Shown here: positions 17,101 to 26,313 of the stretch, one piece after another
How the letters are laid out: each line of letters opens with the position of its first letter
Numbering within the stretch: position 1 is the stretch's first letter
Origin: Marinoscillum sp. 108
GTDB lineage: Bacteria; Bacteroidota; Bacteroidia; Cytophagales; Cyclobacteriaceae
Reading direction: 5' to 3'
Length of the DNA stretch: 64,000 bases
Assembly: GCF_902506655.1 (NCBI RefSeq)
Contig: NZ_LR734808.1
Coordinates: forward strand, 1,178,001 to 1,242,000
Made by a program: the position numbers and the translations under genes
The notes under the pieces: model-generated
Seen by the model: the letters and a program-made list of their open reading frames with translations, nothing else
What the model was told of the DNA's origin: nothing
Databases searched by the model: none

Positions 17101-19937
17101 CCTTCACAATATACCATAGTAGCATCCACAATCGATGGCGCCAACGGTATATCATAGACATGAACAGTGAGGTATGCCATATCCGAAACTTCAGATTCAC
17201 AACCAGGGAAAGTAGACCCATTAGGGGCTATATCATTCGTTTGAGCAATCAGGAAGTAATAAGTACCTTGAATCGCATTCGTAAGCAAAAGTGATTGAGC
17301 CGTAACCTGAACCTGTCCATCAGGATCAATATTCCCTCCAAATAGTGAAGTCCTTGAAGAAGCAATAGTACCTGCTCCATTCGAACTATAATAACCAAAC
17401 GAAGCGTTCGCATTTGCCGTTATATCAAAACCTACACCTCCAAGATCACCTTCGCAGTAGCTTACCTCCAATTCTCTTACCCCGCTCTCATCAAAAGCAA
17501 TGGTGCTCGGATCTGGGAATACGGTAACCATGATTTTCATAGGATCACTCTCGCAACCATAGAAGTCTGTTGATGAATTTTCGTTTTTGGTTTGAGTAAC
17601 CCAATAGGTATAAGTTGCACTCACAGAATCATCAAAAACGCCCTGATCTTCCAGCTCATCCAAGGTAATCAACCGACCGTTAAACGCCTCAGCCACGAGC
17701 GGATCACCAGGTGCAGTACCGGTACCGTCATCCTTATACCAGGTATATTTTGAACCTGTAAGTCCCGGAGATTCCAACTGAATAAACTCTTCTTCCTCGC
17801 CGAAGCATAAGTAATAATTCAGTTCGTTATCCACAGCCGAAGCTTGTCTACTGGTGCTACCAGCCCCTCCTTTAAAATTACTATCAACCGGAGCTGCAGG
17901 AATCTGGTAAACACTGATGATGAATTTGCGCAGATCACTTTCACAACCCGTAAAAGGATAAGAATCGGAACCTACTGCATTGTCAAAATCTGTTCTTGAT
18001 ATGTAGAATGTATCTGAAGTCGCAGCTATAGGATCATAGCCTGTTGCACCCAGCAGGTCAAGCTCTGCAAGGTTCAAATTATTGCTTCCATCCAAATCAG
18101 AAGGGTCAAAAGTCGCCAGGGCTGTAGAAGCATCGCCATCATAGATCGTAAAATAGGTCTCTGTCAGATCCTCATTGTTAAGTCCACTATTAATTACAAT
18201 GGTTTCAAGACTAGCAGAACTACCGCCTATCTCACAATATTCATAGAGATAACCAGAACTATTTACATTGCTCGCCTCTCCAAGTAAATTAACACTACCA
18301 AGATTTGTTTGATTGGTAGCTGTTGCCAAAATATTATCAACAATTGTTACTGGGCTTGGGACAGCATAAATCTCAACCACGACCTTTCTCAATGATGACT
18401 CACAACCTGAGAACGAAGTAGTATTGGCACCGGTAATCCCCACATGTGAGAGTTCAGAAATCCAAAAATTAACCGTGGTTCTCGAGTTAGGTATATTTCC
18501 TCCGAAGAATTCGTTTAAAACATTCAAAGTGGTATCATTGGCCCCAGTAAGATTTGCTGTTCCTACTTCATTGTTCCCATTCTCATCAAGATACCACTTA
18601 AAAAACTCGGTGGAGGCTCCTGTAGAGCTCACAACAACATCCTCAATACTCTGACCTCCACAATACTCAATGATATATTCTCCTGTTCCACTATCAAACG
18701 CCGAAATAGCATCAAGATCAGGATTAGAAGCCAAATCCAGGGTCGGAGCTTCAGCTACCGACAACACCCTAAACTCAAAGCGTCCGGTATCGGTAGTTGC
18801 TGCGACAGTCTGTGGCTTTGATATATACACAATCTGATAATAACCAGGATCAACGCTTGTCGGGTCGAAAGTATTAACAACACCCAAAGAGCCACTTGAT
18901 GTTGAATCTGCCAATAACTCATATGGCGCAACTCCGTCTGAGCTTGAATAAAGCAGGTATCCATTGGTTATATACCCTGTAGAATCGACTCCTCCACTTC
19001 CAGTGTAAGTATAAATGCTTGCCTGAATTCTGAAATCACCATCATCGGCACAATAGAAATCATTGATTAGCTTTTGCCCCGTTACGGTATGGTCAAAAGT
19101 TACTGTCGGATTAGGATAGAGATAGACAAACGCCTCATCCTTTACAATCAACGCTCCATCAGACTCCTGACTCAAAACAGACACAAACTTCAATGTATCA
19201 ACTTCACGGCTTGGAATCCCTGCAATTGAATCCAACGCTGATGGATCAAATATCCAATCTCCATCAACTACAGAAGTTGGAATGTTGGCAGTTGGGGAAC
19301 CTGGCACATAGTTGATTAGCCTATTCACAATATTTCCATCTGCTTCACTTATCCCAACTTCTCCGTAACCAGTCAAAGAACTTCCATTTTCTATGTAATA
19401 AACCTCAAGGAAATAGAAATCATCATCAGGTCCATCAACCCCATTGATATCATACGTCGGATCGGAAACACCGTCAGAGCCGTATAGATAGATTTCTCCA
19501 GAGCCCATGACTTTTTGAAATGACAACTCTTGTCGATTCAGATCAAACACATTCTCAGTTTGATTAACCGTCATATAGATGGCATTAAAAGAAGCCGTAA
19601 CTCCAGACACATTGTTTTCCCAACGATATTTTAGGGTATGTACTCCGGCACCAGCAGCAATAGGTGAGAATTTCACCGAACTCGTACCGCCTGAATTATA
19701 ACTAAAGTTAGTAAGGCCATTTCCTGAAATCAATAAATCGTTCGTCGCAGGGTGACTTAAAGTAAGCGTGGTTCCGGTCACGTTGCTCTCAGCAAAAGTG
19801 GTCACATTGGCACTATTGGTGATATCATCCAAAAAGGCTATTGAATATTTTACTGAAGGCCCCTCGCTTGAAACACCATTTAACAGCCGTTTCGGTGATA
19901 TAGAATGTAAACACTCCGTTATCATCCGTGCCCGCAA
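14193..19937 (-). CDS. Giant Ig-like surface protein, C-terminal part, with T9SS type A signal (frameshift-separated)
   Basis: Frame of 1,914 residues forming the C-terminal half of one very large secreted protein. Its first 18 or so residues are out-of-frame noise: native sequence starts at NGVSSEGPSVKYSIAFLDD (about 19881) and continues the protein encoded upstream at 19882-26185. The N-terminal two-thirds hold Ig-like modules of about 100-130 residues, each with a conserved Cys in a YCEGD-like strand. Then come a jelly-roll/MAM-like module (DFENGTSGW to FDNFRIY, about 1370-1570) and a region recalling Omp28-type thioredoxin folds but without cysteines (LIEQFSDLGESSQDV to SRPKSLLSG). The last 86 residues are a type A sorting domain (FAVYPNPADKVFKV, LPSGIYLIHF, QRVMIRR). 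Probably exported by T9SS as an adhesin. Confidence 0.8.
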   Translation of the reverse strand: MRARMITECLHSISPKRLLNGVSSEGPSVKYSIAFLDDITNSANVTTFAESNVTGTTLTLSHPATNDLLISGNGLTNFSYNSGGTSSVKFSPIAAGAGVHTLKYRWENNVSGVTASFNAIYMTVNQTENVFDLNRQELSFQKVMGSGEIYLYGSDGVSDPTYDINGVDGPDDDFYFLEVYYIENGSSLTGYGEVGISEADGNIVNRLINYVPGSPTANIPTSVVDGDWIFDPSALDSIAGIPSREVDTLKFVSVLSQESDGALIVKDEAFVYLYPNPTVTFDHTVTGQKLINDFYCADDGDFRIQASIYTYTGSGGVDSTGYITNGYLLYSSSDGVAPYELLADSTSSGSLGVVNTFDPTSVDPGYYQIVYISKPQTVAATTDTGRFEFRVLSVAEAPTLDLASNPDLDAISAFDSGTGEYIIEYCGGQSIEDVVVSSTGASTEFFKWYLDENGNNEVGTANLTGANDTTLNVLNEFFGGNIPNSRTTVNFWISELSHVGITGANTTSFSGCESSLRKVVVEIYAVPSPVTIVDNILATATNQTNLGSVNLLGEASNVNSSGYLYEYCEIGGSSASLETIVINSGLNNEDLTETYFTIYDGDASTALATFDPSDLDGSNNLNLAELDLLGATGYDPIAATSDTFYISRTDFDNAVGSDSYPFTGCESDLRKFIISVYQIPAAPVDSNFKGGAGSTSRQASAVDNELNYYLCFGEEEEFIQLESPGLTGSKYTWYKDDGTGTAPGDPLVAEAFNGRLITLDELEDQGVFDDSVSATYTYWVTQTKNENSSTDFYGCESDPMKIMVTVFPDPSTIAFDESGVRELEVSYCEGDLGGVGFDITANANASFGYYSSNGAGTIASSRTSLFGGNIDPDGQVQVTAQSLLLTNAIQGTYYFLIAQTNDIAPNGSTFPGCESEVSDMAYLTVHVYDIPLAPSIVDATMVYCEGDGINDVEVSGEAGSTFKWYLDSNNDGFPDDAFNPLYTETPSGTSSVATASNLGLVGANDGIYRFVVSQTQDIAAGVDDFEGCESAYTKFSVTLYSVPTAPIANTPAPQCNRNVTSTSTIINYSGVETTAGETVFKWYNEDDVEVQQTTLTNPVLGGQFSVNLEGFVGDTTIYVRQITNIVVGESFAGCISDPTPITLTVAPVPVVSTLANNQRIDVIQACDEQNIILEVTLDNLDVSQASFVWSAGRTAAQAIEIETSTQTDVGVRTRRIEFDPKSVGADGLAAGDNYFEVKVTDNNAPAGLTGCVESASNTTEIGTTPQPKMRWDGITEGNTTTFVFGDNNPTQSNNYDIALIELSIPALGEVVTVTDIEIQNRNSIAVGEFTFQESGTYELDLFYQSTSGCVASITRSITILDRVVVTEDITYDFENGTSGWYADSTTVDGFGTRSSPVWELGTEESVNYASPADQSGINSTNYWATGLNSAYASDEDAWVYSPAYDLSNMIQPTIGFDHARELTFTDGVVVQYSTDDGLTWILLGDYTRNTNSASGLEWYNSEELSGAPGLVTFNSRSDGWTTTSAWKFSAHKLPSSFAEVRFRIAMGSTAGDKVDNNNNVLHGFAFDNFRIYNKDKFILIEQFSDLGESSQDVSAEIKTRIDSEISSDAIWINYFQGEEDEVSQRNQSDPGARSNFYGIDSRPKSLLSGKKTSDTDVVGWSLNSYKARALEGALFEIGDIIIGGESDELVITASFISKIDLPAKSEVSFRFAVIEKQITDPEVIAANGGQPLYNVLRKMLPSSAGLTYSGAVTDGQSVFFNGQESVSVSWDISNVYDVNELSVVVFVQVDNVGGSTANELNKLILQASERTNAGAGKVVPLLTGLDNRLEDIHNFAVYPNPADKVFKVQFETAPLNDMDWILYDQVGREVITGAVKSGELEIEIASKELPSGIYLIHFFNDQEKWAPQRVMIRR

Positions 19938-22900
19938 AATCTATCACTTCCTCTACCATGAAATCAGCCACAGTAGGTTGGATATTGGTAGTTACATTGG
20001 TGTATGGAGCTCCAACCGGGTCAAGCATGGTTTCATCCCTGTAGATGGTGATGGTACTCCCTGAAATAGCTGGCGTAATCACTACCGGAATCTCAGCAGA
20101 AGGGTCAGAAGCTCCTGACGTTCTGTACAGCGCCTTTTTATCTCCATTTACATCTCCGTCAGCAGTATTGGCCGCATTTTCCACCAAGGTCACCACCTCG
20201 GTCATGGTTAAATCAATGGTGATGGCACCAGAGGTTGGCGCCTGATTTTGTGACGGATCATATATTTCACCATTTGAATTAGTATAGGTCACAAGCAAGT
20301 CACCTTCGGCATTGGTAAGGTCAGCCACTGTGAGTACGATATACAAGTCACCAGCACTACCATCAGCCTGTCCACTAACTAAAAATGGCGTTCCATCTTC
20401 ATCCACTACAGTGAAATCAGTCGGATTGGTACCATTGGTAAGGACTACTTCACTAAACTCCACCCTGATCTGCGTATTGCTGTTCTTGACAGCTGCCTGT
20501 AACGTTGGCGCTGTATTGTCAATAGTGAAAGTATTTGAAATAGCATTGGCCGACAGCTGATTACCAGCATTGTCAGTAAACGCACTGGCCGTTAGGGTAA
20601 TACCCAAAGTGCCATCACCTGCTACATTGGAAACTGTGAGAGTGAAGTCACTGTAAGCTACATCGGTGGTCAGACTCACATTAGCTCCAAACCCACTTGC
20701 TAAACCTGACGTTCCCGAACCACCAACGGTAGCTCCTCCCAAATTCAACGTAATATCGCTCAAATCAAGGTCTGTTATTCCCTCGCTAAACGCAAGATCA
20801 AAACTTACACTCGAAGCATTGGTCCCATTCACAGTGCCATTGGCTGCTAAAGGAGCATTTCTGGTAATCACAACGGTCGGGCGTGTGTTATCTACAATCA
20901 CCGTATTATCTCCTCCTGTCAAATCCGTGTTATCCAAAGGTGCAGCTATAGGATTACCCGCTGCATCGGTAAAGCTCAAACTAAAATTAACTGCCCCATC
21001 CGTATCCAAGGCATCTACCACATAGGTCATTGTATAATTTGTCGGATCTATCTGATTAACTGTCACCGAATTATCGATGGCATCTCCACCACTCGTAAAA
21101 CTCACAGTAGGAAGCCCTGAAAGTGGATTATCAACAGTCAAACTCAGAGTGATCACATTACCTGTCACCGCACTATCCAGGCTTGTGGAATTATTCGATG
21201 CGATAGTTAAAGCAGTGGCTTGCGGCGCAGTGTTATCAATTGTAAAGGCATCAGATGGACCTTCATCTGCCACCAGCGCATTTCCGGAAACATCGGTGAT
21301 AGGACTCGCTCCTGCATTTTTTATCGTAATGGTGATATCTCCATCTCCACTTACACTGGTCAGGTTCAAAGTGAAATTCTGATTGTCTCCATCATTGACC
21401 AGATTGGAGCCCCCAACTGTTGCCGCGTTCGTTATCGTGATATCATCAGCTATAGTGAAATTGCCAACTAGGATCGGTTCACTGAAGGCTATGTCGAAAC
21501 TAACAGCATTGTCATTCGTTCCTGTGAATGAACCACTCGATACTGCGTTGCGGGTGATGACCACCGTGGGTAAAGTATTGTCAATTGTGAAAGTATTTGA
21601 AACAGCATTGGCTGACATCTGATTGCCAGCATGGTCAGTAAACGCACTGGCCGTCAGCGTGATCCCCAAAGTACCGTTACCTGCTACATTGGAAACTGTG
21701 AGAGTGAAGTCACTGTAAGCTACATCGGTGGTCAGACTCACATTAGCTCCAAACCCACTTGCTAAACCTGACGTTCCCGAACCACCAACGGTAGCTCCTC
21801 CCAAATTCAACGTAATATCGCTCAAATCAAGGTCTGTTATTCCCTCGCTAAACGCAAGATCAAAACTTACACTCGAAGCATTGGTCCCATTCACAGTGCC
21901 ATTGGCTGCTAAAGGAGCATTTCTGGTAATCACAACGGTCGGGCGTGTGTTATCTACAATCACCGTATTATCTCCTCCTGTCAAATCCGTGTTATCCAAA
22001 GGTGCAGCTATAGGATTACCCGCTGCATCGGTAAAGCTCAAACTAAAATTAACTGCCCCATCCGTATCCAAGGCATCTACCACATAGGTCATTGTATAAT
22101 TTGTCGGATCTATCTGATTAACTGTCACCGAATTATCGATGGCATCTCCACCACTCGTAAAACTCACAGTAGGAAGCCCTGAAAGTGGATTATCAACAGT
22201 CAAACTCAGAGTGATCACATTACCTGTCACCGCACTATCCAGGCTTGTGGAATTATTCGATGCGATAGTTAAAGCAGTGGCTTGCGGCGCAGTGTTATCA
22301 ATTGTAAAGGCATCAGATGGACCTTCATCTGTAGGCATGGTATTCCCAGAAACATCCGTAATTGGGCTCGAACCAGCATTTTTTATCGTAATTGTGATAT
22401 CTCCATCACTACTTATTGTCGTCAGGTTCAAAGTGAAATTCTGATTATCCCCATCATTAACCAAGTTGGAACCTCCTACTGTCGCTGCACTTGTTATCGT
22501 GATATCATCAGCTATGGTGAAATTGCCGGCGATGATCGGTTCGCTGAAAGCTATGTCGAAGCTGACAGCATCGTCATTCGTTCTAGTGGGCGACCCACTC
22601 GATACTGCATTGCGAGTGATAACCGCCGTAACTGAATCCAAATCGGAAATAATACTAAACTGAGCAGCAGCACTATTAGCATTGCCAGCAGTATCCGTGC
22701 AAACGGAAGCGTTAATATCCACTGTCAATTCATTCGTTCCCGATAAGCCGGTAACATTAAAAGTGAATACCGGATTGGCTGTATTATCAAAGGCGGAAAC
22801 ACTACCTACACTTAGTGTTATATCTGAATCATCAAAATTTAAGACCTTCTCAACGAATGTCACCGTAAATGGAATAGAAGTAAGGTTCGTTGAATCCGAT

Positions 22901-25900
22901 TCCGGCGATGAGATAACTGCCGTCGGAGCAGTATAATCAATATAGACATTCAGGGAATCCGATATCGTATTGGAATTGCTATTAGCATCTGTCACCGTGA
23001 TCGGAATCTGATGAAAGCTCCCTGGAGTTTCATCCATATTGTTCACTGTAGTGGTAGTGAAGGTGTACGTATTGTTACCATTGTCTGTCAACAACTGGTT
23101 GGTAGCAAAAGAACCATTCAGGTTTGACAAATCGGCCCTCACTTTCAGTCCGGTTTCACCAAGGTCCGCATATATATAAATCCTATCACCAGATTTGAAT
23201 AAACTATCTATTACAGTATTCGCAGTTGCCTCTCTGGTATTTAACTCCAAAAAGTAGGGAGTCGCTTTATCTGTGATATTTGATACAGCAATTGGCGAAA
23301 TAGCCACCCCAAGCGTATCATGAATCAAGCCGAAACTAGGATCAGCATACTTAAACTGGATAACACCTGTACCCTCAACCATGGAAGGAGTGAAAATCAG
23401 TGTGGCATATTCATCATCTGTCACATTGGTTACCACACCATTCGTAATGTTGTGTACTGATGTACTAAATATGGATGCAGAATCAGCTGTCACAAAACTA
23501 TCATCAGAAAAAGTGAAGTTCTTAATAGATGGCAGTACAAAGTCAGAATCCTTCACAGGCTCTGAGAACCTAAACTCTACTGTTTCCACATTTCCATCGA
23601 CATTCACACTATCCAGAGATACTGCAGAAAGAATTGTGGGTGAAGCCTTATCTACCACTTCTATTCCCGTTGTATCCTTAAACAAATTTTGATTAGCGGA
23701 TTGATCGGTAATATCTCCAAGGGAATTTACATAACTCAATTTATACTGACCTGTTCCCACCGTATTTACAGGTGTCCACCTAAGTCTGATGTATTTGTCA
23801 TTAGCAACATTAGTGGTCACACCCGTCAAAGAATCCACTCGTGAAGAGAATTGCACAATCTTATCTGAGGTCACAAAATTGTCAGATGAAACCGTAAAAT
23901 CATTGATGACATCAAGGAAATCCAAATCCTGAATTCTTTCAGAAAACTCTACTTCAATAGCATCTGAATACCCGTCGGCATTCAAATCTAGGGAGATCAA
24001 ATTAGCTATAGTTGGAGCTGCAAAGTCCTGGGTACTGGTAAAATTCTGCACCCCCACTGTCACAACCGAGCCAGATGCAGCATCATTTATGAAACCTGCA
24101 TTGAGGGTAATATCAGGTATAGAATCGGTATCATAAAAAGCGGACTCCGTCAAATCAAGTTTAATGCTATCTCCTCCGATTAAGGTTGCCCCTGTGATGG
24201 ATCGAATGGGATCACTCAGTGAAAATCCTCCAAACCCTCCCGGATCATCAATATCCTCTGAAAATCTCACATATATGGCATCAAGATGTCCGTTACTATT
24301 TTCATCTGCTGTGTAGGCAGAATGGATGATCGCAGCAGCAGAATCTAAAACTGATATGGCTAGGTCTGTAAGAAGTAAATTGCTTGCAGTATCTGCTAAA
24401 AAACCATTATTCGTATAGGTAACAGTCAAGGTATCTGTGGCAGTTCCAGCGATATTTACAGAAAAGGTGAGGAATTTATCATTGTACAGCCCAGGGTCGT
24501 ATGCATTTTGAATCAATCCGGAGGCCACTGTATCTATTGGATTGTAACCCCCAATAATGAAATCTGCAAATTTCACGGAATCGTCTACTATGGGCTCGCT
24601 GAACTCAAATACAAACTCATCCAAGTAACCATTCTCGTCAGTATCATAAGCCACTGTCTGAACGATAGTGGGAGCAAATTTATCAGGAAAGCTTACAAAC
24701 AAAGTATCTGCTTGTGGGAACTCGATTCCTGTGGTGGTTCCGTAAATCTTAAAATTAGAGGCATCACCATCATCGTAGGCAAATATTTTCAAAGTTTCGT
24801 CTCCTGAAAATGCCCCGGTATAACTACCCAGATTAAATCGAACTCTGTCATATCCTTCATAAAGACTATTACTATTATCTCCATCCAGAACTGCCCCCGC
24901 AAAATCGGTCATAGTTGTAACAGTATCGGTATCGAACGATATGCTACCATCAGGATCAATGAATCGAAACCATATCTCTTCATTAGCTGTCAAATCATCC
25001 GTATATAGACGAATTTCCTTATCATTATTATCGCTGGAATTTGATTCTCTATCTACATCATCAGTAAACCAGAAAAAGACCGCCCCATCGGGGCCATTGG
25101 TCACTGAAGTTAAAACCACTGAATCCTTTAAGAAACCTAAACCCAATACGTTGGCCATCTGCACAAAAGCTGTGGAATCGTACAGATAACTGGGGTAGTT
25201 ATCAAAAATAGATGTTTGTGACTGAGCAAAAATCCTTACCCCTTCGTTCCCATTGGCAGAACCGGATTGAGTCAAAGAAAACCTCACAGTATCTTCAGGA
25301 GCAGAGAGCAATGCATCATTTATGTCCGTAATGTTGGATCCAAATGTTATATCTGTCGCTGTTCCAGAACCAAATGCATTCACATCAAACTCAAGATCAA
25401 AATCTCCCAAGCTTGGAGAACCGCCTGTCCCTGAACCAGAAATCAACTCAGAAAAAACAACATCAATGTAAGAGTTTACAGCAGGTGATCGAGATTCGCT
25501 CAAGATTTGCGGCGCAGCCCTATCCTCAATTGAGAAGGATGTAATATCCAAAAGAATATTCAGTCCGGTGCTGTCATAAATGGCAGCCCCACTACTGTAA
25601 TCCAGGAGCAGATCGCCAGTACCCAAATCTGTATCTTCAGGGCTGATTAGTAAAGTATAGAATCGATCTCCAAATACATTGGTACCTGAAATTGAATCCA
25701 CTAAATTTTCAAAGTCATTAATAGCAACAGAGGTCCCACGTCTGGAGTCACTTACTACCCAGTCAGCCAAATTAGCCTTCAAGATAACCGTATCAACGGG
25801 TTCTGAAAATTCAAGTTCGATTGACTCGACCACTCCGGTGGAATCTTTATCAAGTGAAATAGCAAAAACAAGTACGGGTGCTGCCGCATCTGTAGGGGTA

Positions 25901-26232
25901 AATGGGGTATTGAAGTTATTGTAGCCATTACCTGAGGCATCCAACAGGTTCGCACTTCCTGAATAATCAATCGTAGGAACACTGTCTGTATTGTAAATAC
26001 CTACCTCATTGAACGTAAACACCGCTACGCTATCCACTCCACTTGATACTGCTGTGAGTGTTCGACCACTAAACGTAGCTCCCAGCACAAAATCCATCGT
26101 GCCATCCGCGCCATTCACGATCGGCTCACTGAAGTATACCGAAATCGAATCAAGCTGACCATTCCCGTCATTGTCGTGGGTATAGGCTGCGGACTCTTCA
26201 GCCATCGAAGGGCTTCCTTCAGGTAAGTACAC
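19825..26232 (-). CDS. Giant Ig/cadherin-like surface protein, N-terminal part, lacking its true start (frameshift at the end)
   Basis: Open frame of about 2,135 residues. It has no signal peptide, and its first 16 codons are antisense to the plus-strand adhesin repeat, so the real 5' end is missing upstream of 26185. From there it has about eight modules with the pattern 'D.d.nG.lD.i.v.FSEPi' (dockerin- or EF-like acidic loops, possible Ca2+ sites). These are followed by bacterial Ig-like modules (PTVVITRNA...FDIAFSEP, TLTASAFTDNAGN), two of which are duplicated almost exactly. At 19879-19883 one base too many in an A run shifts the frame, so the last 17 residues (KWCFKRGAFSKIF...) are spurious. 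Removing one A joins ETAV to NGVSSEGP and continues to the T9SS signal at 14193. Confidence 0.75.
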   Translation of the reverse strand: MYLPEGSPSMAEESAAYTHDNDGNGQLDSISVYFSEPIVNGADGTMDFVLGATFSGRTLTAVSSGVDSVAVFTFNEVGIYNTDSVPTIDYSGSANLLDASGNGYNNFNTPFTPTDAAAPVLVFAISLDKDSTGVVESIELEFSEPVDTVILKANLADWVVSDSRRGTSVAINDFENLVDSISGTNVFGDRFYTLLISPEDTDLGTGDLLLDYSSGAAIYDSTGLNILLDITSFSIEDRAAPQILSESRSPAVNSYIDVVFSELISGSGTGGSPSLGDFDLEFDVNAFGSGTATDITFGSNITDINDALLSAPEDTVRFSLTQSGSANGNEGVRIFAQSQTSIFDNYPSYLYDSTAFVQMANVLGLGFLKDSVVLTSVTNGPDGAVFFWFTDDVDRESNSSDNNDKEIRLYTDDLTANEEIWFRFIDPDGSISFDTDTVTTMTDFAGAVLDGDNSNSLYEGYDRVRFNLGSYTGAFSGDETLKIFAYDDGDASNFKIYGTTTGIEFPQADTLFVSFPDKFAPTIVQTVAYDTDENGYLDEFVFEFSEPIVDDSVKFADFIIGGYNPIDTVASGLIQNAYDPGLYNDKFLTFSVNIAGTATDTLTVTYTNNGFLADTASNLLLTDLAISVLDSAAAIIHSAYTADENSNGHLDAIYVRFSEDIDDPGGFGGFSLSDPIRSITGATLIGGDSIKLDLTESAFYDTDSIPDITLNAGFINDAASGSVVTVGVQNFTSTQDFAAPTIANLISLDLNADGYSDAIEVEFSERIQDLDFLDVINDFTVSSDNFVTSDKIVQFSSRVDSLTGVTTNVANDKYIRLRWTPVNTVGTGQYKLSYVNSLGDITDQSANQNLFKDTTGIEVVDKASPTILSAVSLDSVNVDGNVETVEFRFSEPVKDSDFVLPSIKNFTFSDDSFVTADSASIFSTSVHNITNGVVTNVTDDEYATLIFTPSMVEGTGVIQFKYADPSFGLIHDTLGVAISPIAVSNITDKATPYFLELNTREATANTVIDSLFKSGDRIYIYADLGETGLKVRADLSNLNGSFATNQLLTDNGNNTYTFTTTTVNNMDETPGSFHQIPITVTDANSNSNTISDSLNVYIDYTAPTAVISSPESDSTNLTSIPFTVTFVEKVLNFDDSDITLSVGSVSAFDNTANPVFTFNVTGLSGTNELTVDINASVCTDTAGNANSAAAQFSIISDLDSVTAVITRNAVSSGSPTRTNDDAVSFDIAFSEPIIAGNFTIADDITITSAATVGGSNLVNDGDNQNFTLNLTTISSDGDITITIKNAGSSPITDVSGNTMPTDEGPSDAFTIDNTAPQATALTIASNNSTSLDSAVTGNVITLSLTVDNPLSGLPTVSFTSGGDAIDNSVTVNQIDPTNYTMTYVVDALDTDGAVNFSLSFTDAAGNPIAAPLDNTDLTGGDNTVIVDNTRPTVVITRNAPLAANGTVNGTNASSVSFDLAFSEGITDLDLSDITLNLGGATVGGSGTSGLASGFGANVSLTTDVAYSDFTLTVSNVAGNGTLGITLTASAFTDHAGNQMSANAVSNTFTIDNTLPTVVITRNAVSSGSFTGTNDNAVSFDIAFSEPILVGNFTIADDITITNAATVGGSNLVNDGDNQNFTLNLTSVSGDGDITITIKNAGASPITDVSGNALVADEGPSDAFTIDNTAPQATALTIASNNSTSLDSAVTGNVITLSLTVDNPLSGLPTVSFTSGGDAIDNSVTVNQIDPTNYTMTYVVDALDTDGAVNFSLSFTDAAGNPIAAPLDNTDLTGGDNTVIVDNTRPTVVITRNAPLAANGTVNGTNASSVSFDLAFSEGITDLDLSDITLNLGGATVGGSGTSGLASGFGANVSLTTDVAYSDFTLTVSNVAGDGTLGITLTASAFTDNAGNQLSANAISNTFTIDNTAPTLQAAVKNSNTQIRVEFSEVVLTNGTNPTDFTVVDEDGTPFLVSGQADGSAGDLYIVLTVADLTNAEGDLLVTYTNSNGEIYDPSQNQAPTSGAITIDLTMTEVVTLVENAANTADGDVNGDKKALYRTSGASDPSAEIPVVITPAISGSTITIYRDETMLDPVGAPYTNVTTNIQPTVADFMVEEVIDFAGTDDNGVFTFYITETAVKWCFKRGAFSKIFNSLFG
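20617..21269 (-). repeat. Exact 653-bp internal duplication, copy 1
   Basis: Identical by eye to 21679-22331, offset 1,062 bp (354 codons), within a longer, less exact tandem duplication of Ig-like modules. The multiple of three keeps the frame. Confidence 0.9.
21679..22331 (-). repeat. Exact 653-bp internal duplication, copy 2
   Basis: Partner of 20617-21269. Sequence outside this block (for example just before 21679 and after 22331) differs by scattered substitutions, so the identical core suggests recent duplication or gene conversion. Confidence 0.9.
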
Positions 26233-26313
26233 CGTAGTGGCTTATGATGCCAACGATCCTTACAATGGATGTAAGTCTGTCGCTACATACACACTCAAAG
26301 AAGACAATCCGGT
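26186..26313 (+). repeat. 128-bp exact repeat at the head-to-head junction, copy 1
   Basis: Identical to 26846-26973, offset 660 bp (220 codons). Identity begins exactly at the point where coding sense switches from the minus-strand to the plus-strand giant gene. It encodes the end of one SprB-like module pair. Confidence 0.9.

Noticed and set aside
19870-19890. Programmed ribosomal frameshift joining the two halves of the minus-strand giant protein
   Set aside because: The site (GTT AAA TGG, needing +1) lacks a usual slippery heptamer and no stimulating structure is evident; an indel is simpler.
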